A stretch of 64,000 nt of DNA from Anaerobacillus arseniciselenatis. Lineage in GTDB: Bacteria; Bacillota; Bacilli; Bacillales; Anaerobacillaceae. The stretch spans positions 620,001 to 684,000 of the forward strand of contig NZ_MLQQ01000001.1 of assembly GCF_001865995.1 (NCBI RefSeq), in the 5' to 3' direction. Shown here piece after piece: positions 45,462 to 55,253 of the stretch; position 1 is the stretch's first letter, and each line of letters starts with the position of its first letter. Under the pieces are notes generated by a model. It was not told the origin of the DNA, did no database searches, and saw only the letters and a program-made list of their open reading frames with translations. The position numbers and the translations under genes were made by a program.

Positions 45462-45695
45462 ATGCAAAGGTTTATCGCACTAATGATCCTCGTTATCCCT
45501 GGAGTGATGGCAGGATACGGGATCAAATTAATGAGGGATATCTTCTTCAAAATTTTACACAGTCCTTTCCCCGCATTATGGGTTCAATTTATAAGCGGAC
45601 TTATCCTTCTTATTTTAGGAGTAGGATTTATCGCCGGTTTCGTTCTGCATCGCGATCGAAAAAACAACAAAGTTGCTCCACGCTTCAAGAAATGA
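45462..45695 (+). CDS. yqzF: DUF2627 membrane protein YqzF
   Basis: 77 residues from ATG 45462 (MQRFIALMILVIPGVMAGYG), with GAAAGAGGT upstream. Two membrane helices lie at about 4-22 and 36-60, and the tail is basic (HRDRKNNKVAPRFKK). It matches the DUF2627 family found upstream of bkdR in Bacillaceae; function unknown. It is transcribed away from bkdR and converges with the glycan cluster across a bidirectional terminator. Confidence 0.8.
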   Translation: MQRFIALMILVIPGVMAGYGIKLMRDIFFKILHSPFPALWVQFISGLILLILGVGFIAGFVLHRDRKNNKVAPRFKK

Positions 45696-45704
45696 ACCAA
45701 ACAC

Positions 45705-45766
45705 AAAAAGAGGGTTCCTATTATAATGCCTAAACGTTACACACTATAATAAAGGACACCCTCTTC
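45705..45766. terminator. Bidirectional terminator, yqzF / MraY-like gene
   Basis: AAGAGGGT / ACCCTCTT outer stem and TATTATAAT / ATTATAATA-like inner stem; T-rich on the - strand (TTTTTGTG). Confidence 0.65.
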
Positions 45767-46557
45767 TACGATACACCCCAACGATCAATCCATTTTAACA
45801 CTGGCCTTGCCTCAATCCATTTTGACAAAGATATCTTTTCAGTAACTACGACAATAAATAAATAAAATAAACAGATCACCGCCTGAATCGGCAAGCTTAA
45901 GTGGTAAATCATCAACAAACTTACAACTCCACCTAATAAAGTAGCGCCATTATCACCTAGCATCGCTTTTCGAGTTGCCTCAAAATATATAAAAGTAATT
46001 AATACAAACAATAGCCCCACAATGAAATGAAATGGCATTTGAAGCAATAACGACCAAAACATAACTCCATGTAAAAATACAATCTTCCACACCCTTAAAG
46101 GTCTTGTGTCAAATAAATTCATAACATGCGGAGTTAGGATAAGCAAGGAAAATATAACAATAAAATTCAGAATACCTAAAGGAAACACAGGAACATCGAC
46201 TACTACTAATAAACAAGCCGCCACAAACGTTCCTACTAACTTCAATAATCCGGTCGATATTTTCCGGCTTCGAATAAATAAATCAATGTGACCTTTTAAA
46301 CCTTTCGGATATTTTGTACCGAATCGATCATCAATAAGTCCAGTCAACCACAATACAACGATATAAAAGATCGTAGCTAACCCTAAATCTAAATTCAATA
46401 TGTAAACATAGTAAAACACGAAAAAAAACATACTCCCCCCTAAACTATACGGAGTTTCTTCACCAACATAATTCGTCACCTTACAGCCTAATCTTATATA
46501 TAATTGCGAAAACAGTGATAATATTAAAGGGGACAATAAAACAATTACATTTACCAT
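45766..46557 (-). CDS. MraY/WecA-like glycosyl-phosphate transferase
   Basis: 263 residues from ATG 46557 (MVNVIVLLSPLILSLFSQLY); this ATG overlaps the stop of the upstream glycosyltransferase. Eight to nine membrane helices. Family signatures include WLTGLIDDRFGTKYPKGLKG (the Asp-Asp motif), LFDTRPLRVWK (N/D-rich loop) and MLGDNGATLLGG. Members transfer a sugar phosphate from a UDP sugar to undecaprenyl phosphate. It is shorter than MraY or WecA (about 320-360). It is the last gene in the steA cluster, so it probably works with the GT2 enzyme on one lipid-linked glycan. Confidence 0.75.
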   Translation of the reverse strand: MVNVIVLLSPLILSLFSQLYIRLGCKVTNYVGEETPYSLGGSMFFFVFYYVYILNLDLGLATIFYIVVLWLTGLIDDRFGTKYPKGLKGHIDLFIRSRKISTGLLKLVGTFVAACLLVVVDVPVFPLGILNFIVIFSLLILTPHVMNLFDTRPLRVWKIVFLHGVMFWSLLLQMPFHFIVGLLFVLITFIYFEATRKAMLGDNGATLLGGVVSLLMIYHLSLPIQAVICLFYLFIVVVTEKISLSKWIEARPVLKWIDRWGVS

Positions 46558-47225
46558 GTCGCTCTCATTCTCCATAATGTTTTTTCCATATCTACCCACT
46601 GACGCCCTCTGTGAAAAAAACCATTTATATCTTTTCCTGTCGCCCTATGAAAAAAACAAACATCTTCTTCCTCAACACTCGCTCCAGCTTTTATCAAATC
46701 TACAGTCATCGCCATTTCTACACCAAAACCAACATAATCCTTTTCTAACAATAACGGTAGCCATTTTTTCCTAAATGCTCGTTGACCTGACAACGGAGCC
46801 TCAAACCACTTGCCAGTTTGTGAAAAAATCAACTTTTGCGCTCGGTGTTTCATAATTCCAAAACCACTCTTTTTTTGAAGAGGAAGTCTAGCAATAACAC
46901 AATCAAGATCTGAAAAGATTAGTCTTTCTACCAACTTCTCTCCTTCCCTCGCTGTCATACCTAAGTCGGCATCAAGCGATAAAACAATTTCTCCACTTAC
47001 CTTTTTCCAACCTTCTTTTAAAGCAAACGCCTTTCCACTATTCTCAGGTAACCGAATAACTTCGTCACTGTATTTTTCTGCTATCATATACGTATCATCA
47101 CTACTTCCATCATCAATCACAATCAATTCATCGATCCATAAGCACCGGTTTAAAGTTACTAAAGTTCTTTTTATCGTTTCCTCTTCATTGCAAGCCGGAA
47201 TTACTACGCTTATTGAAGGTTTCAT
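46551..47225 (-). CDS. Family 2 glycosyltransferase
   Basis: 224 residues. A GT-A fold with SVVIPACNEEETIKRTLVTL, LIVIDDGSSDDT, the DXD-type LSLDADLGM and a later acceptor loop APLSGQRAFRKKWLPLL. No C-terminal membrane helices, so it is cytosolic or peripheral. It resembles dolichyl-phosphate-mannose-synthase-like and undecaprenyl-phosphate glycosyltransferases. The start overlaps the SteB-like stop by 4 bp (ATGA) and its end overlaps the MraY-like start by 7 bp, so the three are coupled. Confidence 0.85.
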   Translation of the reverse strand: MKPSISVVIPACNEEETIKRTLVTLNRCLWIDELIVIDDGSSDDTYMIAEKYSDEVIRLPENSGKAFALKEGWKKVSGEIVLSLDADLGMTAREGEKLVERLIFSDLDCVIARLPLQKKSGFGIMKHRAQKLIFSQTGKWFEAPLSGQRAFRKKWLPLLLEKDYVGFGVEMAMTVDLIKAGASVEEEDVCFFHRATGKDINGFFHRGRQWVDMEKTLWRMRATW

Positions 47226-47680
47226 TTCATTAACTCCTCTTTTATCCTTAATAATGATATATACATCATATTTAAATCCAACTCACGGTTCGGAATATCT
47301 TCAAGCTTTAGTTGTGGGAGTCCGTATGTTTCCTCTAGCTCTTCCCCTAAAGTAATAATAATCCCCTGCTGATTATACAATCCTGCCGTTTCCGGAAACC
47401 TTTCCAATGTCACACCAACTTTCGCTAAAACCATATCTAAGTGTTGAAACTGTTCTTTTTCTGCAGTAGTAAACACTCTCACTTCGTTGAATTCATCTTC
47501 AACATACCGCGCCCACGTTTGATTTTCCTCCACTAATAAAGCATTTTCCGCTTTCAACTTTTGTATATAAAGCAATTGTTCATCACTTAACCAATCTTTA
47601 TCTACAACAATCCCAATGATTATTCCTACTACTAAATAAAAGATAATCGACAAAAAATAGATCACGTTCATATTTTTCAT
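47222..47680 (-). CDS. SteB-like membrane-anchored protein (MctB/DUF3186-like)
   Basis: 152 residues. One N-terminal membrane helix (VIYFLSIIFYLVVGIIIGIV), then a coiled-coil stretch (LSDEQLLYIQKLKAENALLV) and an extracytoplasmic alpha/beta domain with GVTLERFPETAGLYNQQGII. This layout matches the SteB/MctB family, in actinobacteria partner of SteA at the division ring. Assignment rests on the layout and on the neighbour. Start ATG follows GGGAGGTAATAAGAT, whose first bases lie within the end of steA. Confidence 0.65.
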   Translation of the reverse strand: MKNMNVIYFLSIIFYLVVGIIIGIVVDKDWLSDEQLLYIQKLKAENALLVEENQTWARYVEDEFNEVRVFTTAEKEQFQHLDMVLAKVGVTLERFPETAGLYNQQGIIITLGEELEETYGLPQLKLEDIPNRELDLNMMYISLLRIKEELMK

Positions 47681-47686
47681 ATCTTA

Positions 47687-48817
47687 TTACCTCCCACCCC
47701 ACCATTGGAGCATTAAAGAAACTAAAAGTTCAAATTTAGGACTAAAACTAAACATTAATAATACTGCAATTGCAGGGAGGAGCGTCACACTGTTAGTTAC
47801 ATTCTTTTTCTCCACTTCAAACAACGTGTGAACACCTTTTAAATCTACTAACGCATGCCCCACTTTTATTCTAGTTAATAAACTAGACCCCATCCCAACT
47901 CTTCCCTTTTCCAAAAATTCATTCATCCCAAGTCTCGTTCCGACTGTATACATTTTTTTTGCCCCCGAACAATAAGCAAATATAATCGCTACATCCTCGC
48001 TTGTCCCTATAAATACGAGACGCTTATACGGAAGTTTTAGCGCCTTCACACGCCCTTCCCCAGGAGCACATCCGTTACGATACGTATGCACAAGTAATTG
48101 AGCGCCACATTTTAACGCCCGCTCTGAAACAGAATCCATATCTCCAATTATATAATCAGGTTTTATCCCTAACTTCAGTAGCCCATCAGCCCCACCATCG
48201 ACAGCTACTGTAATTAAACTCCTCCTTTTCACAACATTCGTTAATATTCGTAAATCGTCTTCAAAATTCGCCCCTCTTGCGACGATCAAAACTTCCTTGC
48301 CACGAAATTGTCGTAAAACAGGAATTTGTTCTACTTCACGGACAAAAACATCTAACTCTTTTCTGCCATAAAACAACGAATTACCAACAAAAGCTTTAAA
48401 TTGCGAAGGAAAATAAAATTTCGCTTTATTTTTCAATTGATCTACTTCTTTTATTGTATATTTTTTTAATCTACACGATCGCCGCCAAGCGCCATTCACT
48501 TCGCGGTATAACCATTCATCTTTAATCATTAACCTTTGACCATTTAAATTGGAACGAAAGAATGTATCTTCAATATCAAAAACAGAAATATTCGCTTTTA
48601 AAAGTGTTTCTACACCATTATGAACAAATAAGCCAGTCATCGATGTTCTAAAGTTTATGACCGCCTTCACACCACGTTCAATTAACATTTCAGCAGCTAC
48701 CATATCAAGGTCTTGATGAACTACTACAGCTATACTATTTTTAGGTAATTGTTCAACGAGCTTTTTCGTCTTCTCATCTTGAAAAGCGTATCCTTTGATC
48801 TTTTCAACAAATACCAT
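47687..48817 (-). CDS. steA: SteA-like putative cytokinetic-ring protein
   Basis: 376 residues. N-terminal domain with VVHQDLDMVAAEMLIERGVK. The central part resembles thiamine pyrophosphokinase: LIVARGANFEDDL-like segment, VAVDGGADGLLKLGIKPDYI, IGDMDSVSERALKCGAQLLV and HTYRNGCAPGEGRVKALKL. A membrane helix at about 345-370 closes the protein. That is the arrangement of SteA (COG4825), described in Corynebacterium as a cytokinetic-ring component acting with SteB. The start follows TTGGAGTGAATTATT. It is the first gene of a four-gene operon. Confidence 0.8.
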   Translation of the reverse strand: MVFVEKIKGYAFQDEKTKKLVEQLPKNSIAVVVHQDLDMVAAEMLIERGVKAVINFRTSMTGLFVHNGVETLLKANISVFDIEDTFFRSNLNGQRLMIKDEWLYREVNGAWRRSCRLKKYTIKEVDQLKNKAKFYFPSQFKAFVGNSLFYGRKELDVFVREVEQIPVLRQFRGKEVLIVARGANFEDDLRILTNVVKRRSLITVAVDGGADGLLKLGIKPDYIIGDMDSVSERALKCGAQLLVHTYRNGCAPGEGRVKALKLPYKRLVFIGTSEDVAIIFAYCSGAKKMYTVGTRLGMNEFLEKGRVGMGSSLLTRIKVGHALVDLKGVHTLFEVEKKNVTNSVTLLPAIAVLLMFSFSPKFELLVSLMLQWWGGR

Positions 48818-48873
48818 AATAATTCACTCCAATTAGCGAAAGTCCATTCTTAGTATGAATCATTTCCTTATTT

Positions 48874-49113
48874 TTCATACAAAATCGCCATGTCTGTATC
48901 TCGGCAACATCTAGATTGAATATTGGCGGTGGATTTTCTTTCACTTCGCTGTAAACTTCTATCGAATTTTAGAGGCTCGCAAAAGAAAATCCACCGCCAA
49001 TACATATCATACATAACCTTTATGGGTAACATACTGCCACCCTCATATAACATAAAAAAATATAAGCCTGGAAATCACCTAACCAACAAACCAACTAACC
49101 ACTAACCAACAAC
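48874..49113 (+). repeat. Repeat family A copy 10 plus E tract
   Basis: Full A copy (48874-49012) with a perfect 17-bp stem, ATTGGCGGTGGATTTTC / GAAAATCCACCGCCAAT, and the usual loop GCTGTAAACTTCTATCGAAT with TTTAGAGGCTCG. An E tract CTAACCAACAAACCAACTAA lies at 49079-49113. This covers the gap 48818-49114. Confidence 0.85.
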
Positions 49114-49114
49114 A

Positions 49115-49144
49115 CAAAAAAAAAGCGTAGCCATCGGCTACGCT
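49115..49144 (-). terminator. Terminator of pflBA
   Basis: AGCGTAGCC / GGCTACGCT stem that includes the pflA stop codon, followed by TTTTTTTTTG on the - strand. Confidence 0.85.
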
Positions 49145-49875
49145 AATTGAGGTTTATTTTTGTTTAATGATTTTGTTAATAAATTATAAGCTAAATCTAC
49201 TTTTTCTTGGTTAGGTGGCTCTAAGTGAGTTAATGTGTTTTCTAGACCAAGCTGCTCCCACTTATACTCACCCATTTTATGATAAGGAAGAACTTCAACT
49301 TTTTCAACGTTTGAAAGTGTTGATATAAAGTCACCAAGTTCATTCAAATCTTTTGGGTCATCTGATAATCCAGGAACAAGCACATGTCTGACCCACATTG
49401 GAATCCCCTTTTCGTCAAGAAGTTTCGCAAAGTTTAACGTATTTCTGTTAGACATACCCGTAATCCCTTTATGCTTTTCTTCATTTATATGTTTCACATC
49501 AAGAAGAACAAGGTCAGTGACTTCTAATATTTCATCAAGGTTCACAGGTTTTACAGAACCAGAAGTATCGATTGTCGTATGAATCCCGACTTCCTTACAC
49601 TTTTTAAAAAACTCAAGTACAAAATCAGGTTGCAGTAGCGGTTCACCACCACTCAATGTCACTCCACCGTTTGAAAATTGCATATACGGCAAGTAAGCTT
49701 TTGCTTCTGCAATTAACTCATCAACACTCATTTCACTTCCGCCATTTAATTTCCACGTATCAGGATTATGACAATAGGCACACCGCAAAGAACAACCTTG
49801 AAGAAATACGATATAGCGTAAACCAGGACCATCTACAGTACCACAAGATTCAATTGAATGGATTCTTCCTTTCAT
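49138..49875 (-). CDS. pflA: Pyruvate formate-lyase-activating enzyme (PflA)
   Basis: 245 residues, radical SAM. The 4Fe-4S motif is QGCSLRCAYCHNPDTW (CxxxCxxC), followed by GGVTLSGGEPLLQPDFVLEF and VLLDVKHINEEKHKGITGM. It generates the glycyl radical on PflB. ATG 49875 is 5 bp after the pflB stop, so the genes are co-transcribed. Presence of pflBA shows mixed-acid fermentative capacity under oxygen limitation. Confidence 0.95.
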   Translation of the reverse strand: MKGRIHSIESCGTVDGPGLRYIVFLQGCSLRCAYCHNPDTWKLNGGSEMSVDELIAEAKAYLPYMQFSNGGVTLSGGEPLLQPDFVLEFFKKCKEVGIHTTIDTSGSVKPVNLDEILEVTDLVLLDVKHINEEKHKGITGMSNRNTLNFAKLLDEKGIPMWVRHVLVPGLSDDPKDLNELGDFISTLSNVEKVEVLPYHKMGEYKWEQLGLENTLTHLEPPNQEKVDLAYNLLTKSLNKNKPQLA

Positions 49876-49880
49876 TTAGA

Positions 49881-52130
49881 TCACATACTTTCGTGGAAAG
49901 TACGGTTAATTACATCAATTTGCTGTTCTCTCGTTAATTTAATAAAGTTAACAGCATAGCCAGACACACGAATCGTTAACTGTGGATATTTCTCCGGATG
50001 CTCCATTGCATCCATTAACTGTTCTCGATCAAATACGTTAACATTAATATGGTGACCCGTTTGTGATGCATAACCGTCTAAAATTGCCGATAAATTATTC
50101 ACACGCGACTCCTCATCTTTACCTAAAGCTTTCGGCACAATGGAAAATGTGCAAGAAATACCATCTTGACAATCTTCATAAGGAATTTTCGCTATCGAAT
50201 TTAATGATGCTAATGCCCCTTTTTGATCACGACCATGCATCGGATTTGCCCCTGGTGCGAACGGCTCACCCGCTTTTCTTCCATCAGGTGTGTTTCCGGT
50301 TTTCTTACCGTAAACAACATTAGAAGTAATTGTTAACACAGATTGTGTGTGTAACGAGTTACGGTAAGTCGGATGTTGACGCAATTTATTCATAAAATTC
50401 GTTACGATATGAGATGCAATTTCATCTGCACGAGCATCGTCGTTTCCGTATTTCGGGAAATCTCCTTCGATTTCAAAATCTGTAGCAATACCATCTTCAT
50501 CACGAATCACTTTCACTTTTGCATATTTAATCGCACTTAGTGCATCTGAAACAACCGATAAACCTGCAATTCCACATGCCATTGTACGAAGGACCTCTTG
50601 ATCATGTAATGCCATTTCAATTCTTTCATAGCTATACTTATCATGCATGAAGTGAATAACATTTAAAGAGTTGATATAAAGTTCTGCTAACCAATCTTGA
50701 ACCTCTTCAAATTTTTCGACAACTTCATCGTAATCTAGGTACTCTGATGTAATCGGCGCAAATTTAGGCCCTACTTGCATCTTTAATTTTTCATCGACGC
50801 CACCGTTAATCGTGTAAAGTAACGCTTTGGCTAAATTAGCACGCGCTCCAAAGAATTGCATTTGCTTACCGATACGCATCGCTGATACACAACAAGCAAT
50901 TCCATAATCGTCGCCATAATCTTTTCTCATGATATCGTCATTCTCATATTGGATAGAACTTGTTTCAATTGACATCTTCGAGCAGAACTTTTTAAACCCG
51001 TCAGGTAAACCCGTCGACCATAGAACGGTTAAATTTGGCTCAGGAGCTGGCCCTAAGTTCACTAACGTGTATAAGAAACGGAATGAGTTTTTCGTTACTA
51101 ACGGACGACCGTCTAAAGACATGCCTCCAATTGATTCTGTAACCCAAGTTGGATCTCCACTAAATAACTCATCATAATCAGGCGTTCTTAAGAATTTAAC
51201 TAAACGAAGCTTCATAACAAAATGGTCAACGATTTGTTGCGCGTCTTCCTCTGTTAAAATACCTGTTTTTATATCTCTTTCAATATAAATGTCTAAGAAC
51301 GTTGATACACGACCTAAACTCATCGCTGCTCCATTTTGTTCTTTAATCGCTGCTAAATAACCGAAATATAACCATTGAAATGCTTCCTTTGCCGTTGTTG
51401 CCGGCTCTGAAATATCATATCCGTAAGAAGCAGCCATTTGTTTTAATTCTTGAAGTGAACGAATTTGCTCAGAAACTTCCTCACGGTCGCGAATCACTTC
51501 TTCCGTTATCGCACCTTTTTCTAAACTTTTCTTCACTTGCTTTTTATCTTCAATTAAACGATCTACACCGTACAGTGCAACACGACGATAATCCCCAATA
51601 ATCCTTCCACGACCATAGGCATCAGGAAGACCAGTAATAATACCAGCTTTACGCGCTGCAAGCATTTCGCTCGTATACGCATCAAATACCCCTTGGTTAT
51701 GCGTTTTACGATAATCAGTATAAATTTTTTCGATTTCAGGATCTAATTTAAAACCGTACGCTTCACAACCAGAAGCCATCATACGAATACCACCTGTTGG
51801 TTGAATTGAACGTTTTAACGGTGCATCTGTTTGTAAGCCTACAATTTGTTCTTTATCTTTTTCAATGTAGCCCGGTGCATGTGAAGTAATTGTCGAAATT
51901 GTCTTTGTATCTACGTCTAGTACCCCACCATTCTCCCTTTCTTTCTTCATTAATTGTAATACTTGGTCCCATAATTCTTTTGTCGTTTCTGTCGGACCGG
52001 CTAAAAATGTATCATCACCAGTATAAGGGTCCCAGTTTTTATTAATAAAATCTCTTACATCAATTTTCTCGTTCCATTCCCCTGTGTTAAAACCTTCCCA
52101 AGCTTCTTTTCTCGCTTTTAAAGCTTCCAT
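49881..52130 (-). CDS. pflB: Formate C-acetyltransferase (PflB)
   Basis: 749 residues from ATG 52130 ([14 protein letters not shown]), chosen because GGGAG lies 8 bp upstream and an FNR-type palindrome occupies the open frame above it. Adjacent catalytic cysteines in [15 protein letters not shown], and the glycyl-radical segment [14 protein letters not shown], with Gly at about 724. It cleaves pyruvate plus CoA to acetyl-CoA and formate. It is oxygen-sensitive in its active form. Confidence 0.95.
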   Translation of the reverse strand: MEALKARKEAWEGFNTGEWNEKIDVRDFINKNWDPYTGDDTFLAGPTETTKELWDQVLQLMKKERENGGVLDVDTKTISTITSHAPGYIEKDKEQIVGLQTDAPLKRSIQPTGGIRMMASGCEAYGFKLDPEIEKIYTDYRKTHNQGVFDAYTSEMLAARKAGIITGLPDAYGRGRIIGDYRRVALYGVDRLIEDKKQVKKSLEKGAITEEVIRDREEVSEQIRSLQELKQMAASYGYDISEPATTAKEAFQWLYFGYLAAIKEQNGAAMSLGRVSTFLDIYIERDIKTGILTEEDAQQIVDHFVMKLRLVKFLRTPDYDELFSGDPTWVTESIGGMSLDGRPLVTKNSFRFLYTLVNLGPAPEPNLTVLWSTGLPDGFKKFCSKMSIETSSIQYENDDIMRKDYGDDYGIACCVSAMRIGKQMQFFGARANLAKALLYTINGGVDEKLKMQVGPKFAPITSEYLDYDEVVEKFEEVQDWLAELYINSLNVIHFMHDKYSYERIEMALHDQEVLRTMACGIAGLSVVSDALSAIKYAKVKVIRDEDGIATDFEIEGDFPKYGNDDARADEIASHIVTNFMNKLRQHPTYRNSLHTQSVLTITSNVVYGKKTGNTPDGRKAGEPFAPGANPMHGRDQKGALASLNSIAKIPYEDCQDGISCTFSIVPKALGKDEESRVNNLSAILDGYASQTGHHINVNVFDREQLMDAMEHPEKYPQLTIRVSGYAVNFIKLTREQQIDVINRTFHESM

Positions 52131-52162
52131 CTCTTCATCTCCCTCTCTGTTCCATTGGCGAA

Positions 52163-52178
52163 TGTGATTTTTTTCACA
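52163..52178. promoter_or_regulatory. FNR-type operator in the pflB leader
   Basis: Perfect TGTGA-N6-TCACA palindrome centred about 40 bp upstream of the pflB start. It matches the Bacillus Fnr/CRP-family site. The position so near the start suggests a role other than classical -41.5 activation, unless the promoter is not the upstream TATAAT at about 52315. Confidence 0.7.
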
Positions 52179-52508
52179 TTCATACCTAAAAAAATAGATA
52201 ACTAAAATTTTTAATACATTTTTAAAATTCACAAATATTATTTAGTTGTCTACAACAGTCTTTTTATATCTGTTTCAACTCGAATATTAAACTGTATTAA
52301 CTTTTATGACTTTATTATATAACGTTTTTTGCATTTTGTATATGACGAAATCGTGACAATCCTTATGTTTTTTATATTCCAACTTCTGCACTTCACACAC
52401 AAGTTCATCTGTTATATATCTAAGTTAACTCTGTTGTATATCTGTTTTGGTTATTCTACACTAACAAACTAAAGAATATTGTGAATTTTTCCGAACTTAC
52501 CAACTTTT

Positions 52509-52681
52509 ACATACAAAACCAGCATGACGATTATCCAGCACCAAAGCTGCTGACCTCAATCACACCATGAATAAAGCTTTGACAATACTCCATGCAGCTT
52601 TGCGAAGAGGTAACCGCAAGAGTATTTTTATCTATAATGAAAAGTCGGGCGAGAACCCTAACCAACAAACCAACTTTCATA
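52509..52681 (+). repeat. Repeat family A copy 11 (long loop, one arm) plus E tract
   Basis: CATACAAAACCAGCATGACG with ATTATCCAGCACC, then the long-loop block GCTGCTGACCTCAATCACAC and CTTTGCGAAGAGGTAACCGC, then GTCGGGCGAGAACC running into ACCAACAAACCAAC. The gene-free gap 52131-52763 also holds an AT-rich pflB promoter region (52233-52500). Confidence 0.7.
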
Positions 52682-52685
52682 CAAA

Positions 52686-52724
52686 TAAAGCCGCAAGACA
52701 AAAGAATTTGCCTTGCGACTTTTT
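52686..52724 (-). terminator. Terminator of spo0A
   Basis: AAAGTCGCAAGGCAAA / TTTGTCTTGCGGCTTT stem then ATTTG on the - strand; A-rich on the other side. Confidence 0.7.
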
Positions 52725-52763
52725 AATTGCTATGCAATTTCCTAATTAAAATTCAAATAATGA

Positions 52764-53561
52764 TCAACTTACTTTATGCTCTATCCTTAATTTGTCTGCC
52801 ACCATCGCGATAAATTCGCTATTCGTTGGTTTTGCTTTCGTATGACTAACTGTGTAGCCAAACAAACTAGAGATAGACTCAATGTTGCCTCTGCTCCATG
52901 CTACTTCTATCGCATGACGGATCGCACGCTCTACACGGCTTGAGGTTGTGTTGAATTTTTTAGCGATGTCTGGATATAAAACTTTCGTAATTGAACCTAA
53001 GAGTTCAATATCATTATAAACCATCGTAATCGCTTCACGTAAATACATATAACCTTTTATATGAGCCGGGACACCGATTTCATGAATAATATTCGTAATG
53101 CTTGCATCTAAATTAAATTGCTTATTTTCATTTCTTGTCACTTGCATCGTACCATGCGATGTTTTTTGTTGTGAAACTGTTTTTACCTTACCACTTACTT
53201 CTTTTACTTTATTAATGAGTGTTTCCATATCAAAAGGCTTTAAAATATAATATGATGCCCCTAAATCAACTGCTTTTTTTGTTACGTCTTCTTGACCAAA
53301 TGCGGTCAACATAATAATGTTCGGTCGTTTCGTTAAGCTTTGTTGATTTATTCTTTCTAAAACTGCTAATCCATCTAGATGAGGCATAATAATATCTAAA
53401 ATTAAAACATCAGGTTGTTGCCCTTCAACTACAGCCAAACATTCTTGGCCATTATGAGCTACTCCAACTACTTCCATCTCTTCCTGACTAGAAATATACT
53501 CTTCAAGCAAATTTACTAATTCACGATTATCGTCCGCGATACACACTTTTATTTTCTGCAC
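52764..53561 (-). CDS. spo0A: Sporulation master regulator Spo0A
   Basis: 265 residues. The receiver has Asp10-Asp11, phospho-acceptor Asp56 ([13 protein letters not shown]), Thr85 and Lys108. The C-terminal effector domain has the DNA-recognition helix [19 protein letters not shown], conserved across Bacillus. GTG start at 53561 after GGGAGGAAGAATT. It turns on sporulation when phosphorylated by the relay. It is the last gene of the long xse-to-spo0A run, with its own upstream region holding 0A boxes. Confidence 0.97.
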   Translation of the reverse strand: MQKIKVCIADDNRELVNLLEEYISSQEEMEVVGVAHNGQECLAVVEGQQPDVLILDIIMPHLDGLAVLERINQQSLTKRPNIIMLTAFGQEDVTKKAVDLGASYYILKPFDMETLINKVKEVSGKVKTVSQQKTSHGTMQVTRNENKQFNLDASITNIIHEIGVPAHIKGYMYLREAITMVYNDIELLGSITKVLYPDIAKKFNTTSSRVERAIRHAIEVAWSRGNIESISSLFGYTVSHTKAKPTNSEFIAMVADKLRIEHKVS

Positions 53562-53612
53562 AATTCTTCCTCCCTGACATTCATATATATTTATTTATAT
53601 CCACACAACAAA

Positions 53613-53621
53613 TTCGACAAA
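53613..53621 (-). promoter_or_regulatory. 0A box upstream of spo0A
   Basis: TTTGTCGAA on the - strand, matching the core TGTCGAA. A second copy, TTTGTCGAA on the + strand, is at 53743-53751, and TGGTCGAA (- strand) is at 53703-53710. Autoregulation of spo0A by Spo0A is known in B. subtilis. Confidence 0.7.
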
Positions 53622-53823
53622 GGGACGTTAATCCCTTTTTATTTTTTAAAAAAATATTGAAAATCTACGTTTTTTAAAGAAAATTAACGTTTTCCTCTTA
53701 AATTCGACCACATTCGATACTTGACAACATTTAAAACATGAGTTTGTCGAAAAATCTTTATTAACTTAGTTACATCATATCATGTTCTTATATTATTTAA
53801 AATGAGTACAAAGTTATTTTCAC

Positions 53824-53864
53824 AAAAAAAAGCAAAGGTCGAAGTTAACTCGCCTTTGCTTTTT
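53824..53864 (-). terminator. Terminator of spoIVB
   Basis: AGCAAAGGCGAG.. / ..CCTTTGCT stem overlapping the stop codon, then TTTTTTTTG on the - strand. Confidence 0.8.
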
Positions 53865-55131
53865 CATCCGCATATATATTTATACCCGCTTCTTGTAACA
53901 TCCATTCTATATGACAAGCATATCCGCTCGTCGCGTCGTTAACAAAAACATGTGTTACTGCACCAATGACTTTTCCGTTTTGAATAATCGGACTACCGCT
54001 CATTCCTTGAATAATGCCTCCAGTAGCTTCGAGTAATTCAGGATCAGTCACTTTTATGACCATTCCTTTTGTAGCCGGAAACTTTTGTGGTACGCTACTT
54101 ACTACTTCTATATCAAATTCTTTTACTTCTTCACCTTCAACAACAGTTAAGATTTTCGCCGGTCCTTCTTTCACTTGATGGGATAATGCGATTGGCATTG
54201 CTTGATCCATAATATTATTTTTTATTGGGTCATGTAGCTTTCCAAAAATGCCAAATGGACTATTTTTTGTTATCGTTCCTAAAATTTTTCTATCGTTAGT
54301 AAAGCGTGCAAGTTTTTCACCTGGGTCTCCATTACTTCCTTTTTCTATGGATGTCACTAATGAACTGACAATTTGACCATCATTTACAACTATTGGCTTT
54401 TGTGTATCCATATCTGAAATGACATGTCCTAATGCACCATAGTTTTTGCTATCAGGATGAAAAAATGTTAGTGTTCCAACACCAGCAGCAGAATCACGAA
54501 GGTATAATCCTAAACGATATGAACTTTCACCTTTTGCCTTTAACGGCATAATTTCTTTTTTTAATACTTCATTTTCACGTCTAACTTCTAAACGTAGTGG
54601 TTCGTTATTTTCTCCTGCTTCTTGAATAATCGGTGTAACTTGACTCATGTTTTCAATTTTTTCACCATTAATTTTTGTAATTATATCACCGACTTCTATA
54701 TCCGCAAGTTCACCTGGAGATTTTTCTCCGTCAACACTATCAACTAAATGGTGCCCGACCACTAATACACCTAACGTATTTAATTTAACTCCAATTGATT
54801 GTCCACCTGGTACAATCTTAATGTCTTTAAGAACTTTTACATCGACATTCTTTACAGGAGCACTTCCCATAGTAACTGTCACGTTAGCATCACCTTGCCC
54901 ATTTGCCTTCACTGTAAAGTTATCCTCGTTTACTGTAATTGCTTCGTCATTTGAGGATAAACTAAATACAGGAAATGCTTTTTGCAATTGTTGTTGTTGG
55001 CCTTCAATTAATACCAACTCCTTAGGGATACTGACGTACTCTTGTACCGGCTTATAAAAACCGATGCTTATTATAAACACAAGGAGAATTACACCTATAA
55101 TTTTTCTAGTATCTACCATAAATTTTTTCAC
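53845..55131 (-). CDS. spoIVB: SpoIVB, sporulation signalling serine protease
   Basis: 428 residues. One N-terminal membrane helix ([20 protein letters not shown]), a PDZ domain at about 125-195 ([35 protein letters not shown]) and the S55 peptidase domain with His in [14 protein letters not shown] and Ser in [15 protein letters not shown]. It is secreted from the forespore and triggers pro-sigma-K processing. The order recN-spoIVB-spo0A is that of B. subtilis. Confidence 0.95.
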   Translation of the reverse strand: MKKFMVDTRKIIGVILLVFIISIGFYKPVQEYVSIPKELVLIEGQQQQLQKAFPVFSLSSNDEAITVNEDNFTVKANGQGDANVTVTMGSAPVKNVDVKVLKDIKIVPGGQSIGVKLNTLGVLVVGHHLVDSVDGEKSPGELADIEVGDIITKINGEKIENMSQVTPIIQEAGENNEPLRLEVRRENEVLKKEIMPLKAKGESSYRLGLYLRDSAAGVGTLTFFHPDSKNYGALGHVISDMDTQKPIVVNDGQIVSSLVTSIEKGSNGDPGEKLARFTNDRKILGTITKNSPFGIFGKLHDPIKNNIMDQAMPIALSHQVKEGPAKILTVVEGEEVKEFDIEVVSSVPQKFPATKGMVIKVTDPELLEATGGIIQGMSGSPIIQNGKVIGAVTHVFVNDATSGYACHIEWMLQEAGINIYADEKAKAS

Positions 55132-55216
55132 TCTCCTCGCTCCTAACCTACACCTCCATGTTTGGCTGTAATATTAATGTTGCCTCCTTACACAACATTT
55201 ATAACTAAGGAGTGAT

Positions 55217-55246
55217 AAAAAAGCTAACCTAATTTGGTTAGCTTTT
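55217..55246 (-). terminator. Terminator of recN
   Basis: AAAAGCTAACC / GGTTAGCTTTT perfect stem, then TTATC. A family B repeat separates it from the recN stop. Confidence 0.8.
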
Positions 55247-55253
55247 CAAGTCA

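Noticed and set aside
48868-49053. 61-codon - strand frame before pflA
   Set aside because: Runs through a repeat A copy.
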